A DNA stretch of 64,000 nucleotides from Casuarina equisetifolia. Lineage: Eukaryota; Streptophyta; Magnoliopsida; Fagales; Casuarinaceae. The stretch covers positions 5,754,501 through 5,818,500 of the forward strand of contig CM052360.1 of assembly GCA_028551475.1 (NCBI GenBank). The letters are read 5' to 3'. A model generated the notes under the pieces. The model made no database searches. It had not been told where the DNA came from and saw only the letters and a program-made list of their open reading frames with translations. Below, one piece after another: positions 62,871 through 64,000 of the stretch. The first letter of the stretch is position 1, and the number at the start of each line of letters is the position of its first letter. Both the position numbers and the translations under genes were made by a program.

Positions 62871-63982
62871 CTACTCAGCAGGTAGAAGCAAAATTCCAAC
62901 TGGTAAGTACAACTGATCCAGGAATATAGCCGTAAAGGTAATGATGACAGCTGCCTGCAGCAGGTAAACGGCAGACAGGTCGATGGATTTTCTTTCAGAT
63001 TTCCTCACCACCTGCAAGGACACGTTCAACAAAATAACTCAGCAAAATACTTCGATGATAATAAACAAACAGCACAGTTACTTATAAATAGACTGTTTCC
63101 TAATTGCATAGCAAAGTGTCACTAGAAATTTGGCCCAAATGAAATTGACAGAGTACCACAAAAGAATTAAACTCTTAGAAAGGAAATGGCAAAAGAAAAA
63201 AAAATAAAATAAAAAAATATTTATATATATATAAGTGCCATATCAAGAGACTGGAAAAACGAGTCACTGCAAAGGAGATAGGTTCAGTTTCAGTTTGTAA
63301 TATAGATAAATCAAGAAGGATTTAAGCTAAAAAAGACCAAGGTGTTTTAAAGGAATATCCTTATCCTGCATTTCTTATTCTTTTCCTCCTTTCACAATGT
63401 AGGACCCATATAGTAACAAATACAACAAAGAGGAAAACAGAGGAGAGAGACGTAACACTTGGTATATGTTATAAAAGCATGTCTCTGTAAGTACAGTTCG
63501 AGTTATAAGGACAGTTTATTGGTGTAAGTGATACAAAAACGGTAGTTTCATATAATCAACAAAATATTTAAGGATTAATCTGCACCTCCCGTTAGGTACT
63601 TAATACTTAGGATCAGACTCATCGATATTTGGTCCTCTGGCCGTAAGTATTGGCTGGCACATGCTAGGAGATGTAGTAAGATCCATAAACGAACCACACA
63701 GACATTACAACGAACATATGGCGAGCGCGTCAGAAATGTCTGCATTTACACATCAACGCGCCCGAAGAAGTGGACGACTCCAAAAGCAGATTTTGAACGA
63801 AGCAGCGTCATGAAGTATCACTTTTCTTATGGAGAAAAAAAAAAGCTGATGCCATTGAAGTCAAAGATAGCAGAGCAACGAGCTCACCTGAGGATGCTGA
63901 GATATGTCTTCTCTTGTGGAGGCTTTGGGTCGAGACCCTAAGTGATGTTCCGCAGAGGCCAAGGCCGCCGGGCTAGCGATCT
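62871..63982 (-). CDS. C-terminal exons of a small membrane protein, partial
   Basis: The last exon 63011-62871 (stop TAG) follows a clear acceptor. It encodes 46 residues with one strong hydrophobic segment (YLLQAAVIITFTAIFLDQLY) ending LLLPAE. An upstream exon that ends at 63888 with a GTGAGC donor joins it in phase (SQHPQ/VVRKS). That exon's frame is open back to about 63980 with no ATG, and an AG near 63983 may be its acceptor, so the start lies beyond the right edge. I do not recognise the family; it looks like a short single-pass plant membrane protein. The PORR gene's start is only about 140 bp from this stop, in tandem. Confidence 0.6.
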
Positions 63983-64000
63983 AGTTTCAAACCCCTCCTT

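Noticed and set aside
1-64000. CRISPR arrays, bacterial operons, integrated organelle DNA
   Set aside because: No regularly spaced identical repeats, and no plastid or mitochondrial genes seen; all genes are spliced plant nuclear genes.

Overview
The window is nuclear DNA from a flowering plant, most likely a eudicot. The evidence is multi-exon genes with GT-AG introns of about 80 bp to over 1.4 kb, plastid transit peptides, plant-only families (ROP-interactive CRIB protein, PORR protein, carotenoid isomerase Z-ISO) and a young Ty1/copia element. I cannot name the species. Exons were modelled by hand from splice signals and protein similarity recalled from memory; no database search was run.

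Layout, left to right. At 940-4714 (+) lies the 3' part of an MRD1/RBM19-type rRNA-processing protein. It faces, tail to tail, the Z-ISO gene (5356-7546, -), whose first exon seems to carry a reading-frame shift. Z-ISO diverges from an AVT1-type vacuolar amino acid transporter (8746-10316, +). From about 10.5 to 25.3 kb is a gene-poor repeat block: an imperfect tandem array of 0.7-1.3 kb units (11.1-20.3 kb) split by a copia element with 535-bp LTRs (12343-17575), then a higher-order array that alternates about 0.4-kb spacers with a roughly 64-bp minisatellite (20.3-23.6 kb).

The second gene block starts with a short CRIB/RIC protein (25844-26988, +) and eIF3 subunit h (28318-32773, +). Then come, all on the minus strand, an LRR receptor-like pseudokinase (34465-37581), a WD40 protein (39995-45700), the DNA-repair nuclease FAN1 with 13 coding exons (50621-59277), an intronless PORR/WTF organelle RNA-splicing-type protein (61258-62733), and the last exons of an unidentified small membrane protein running off the right edge. 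A broken copia fragment lies at about 49.2-50.2 kb.

The genes are housekeeping or signalling genes and do not form a pathway or operon. Z-ISO and eIF3h are immediate neighbours in Arabidopsis (At1g10830 and At1g10840, from memory), so this looks like conserved microsynteny stretched to about 20 kb by the AVT gene, the RIC gene and the repeat block. I found no convincing new biological system. The most notable items are the repeat architecture, the Z-ISO frame problem, the atypical kinase and a few unrecognised ORFs.
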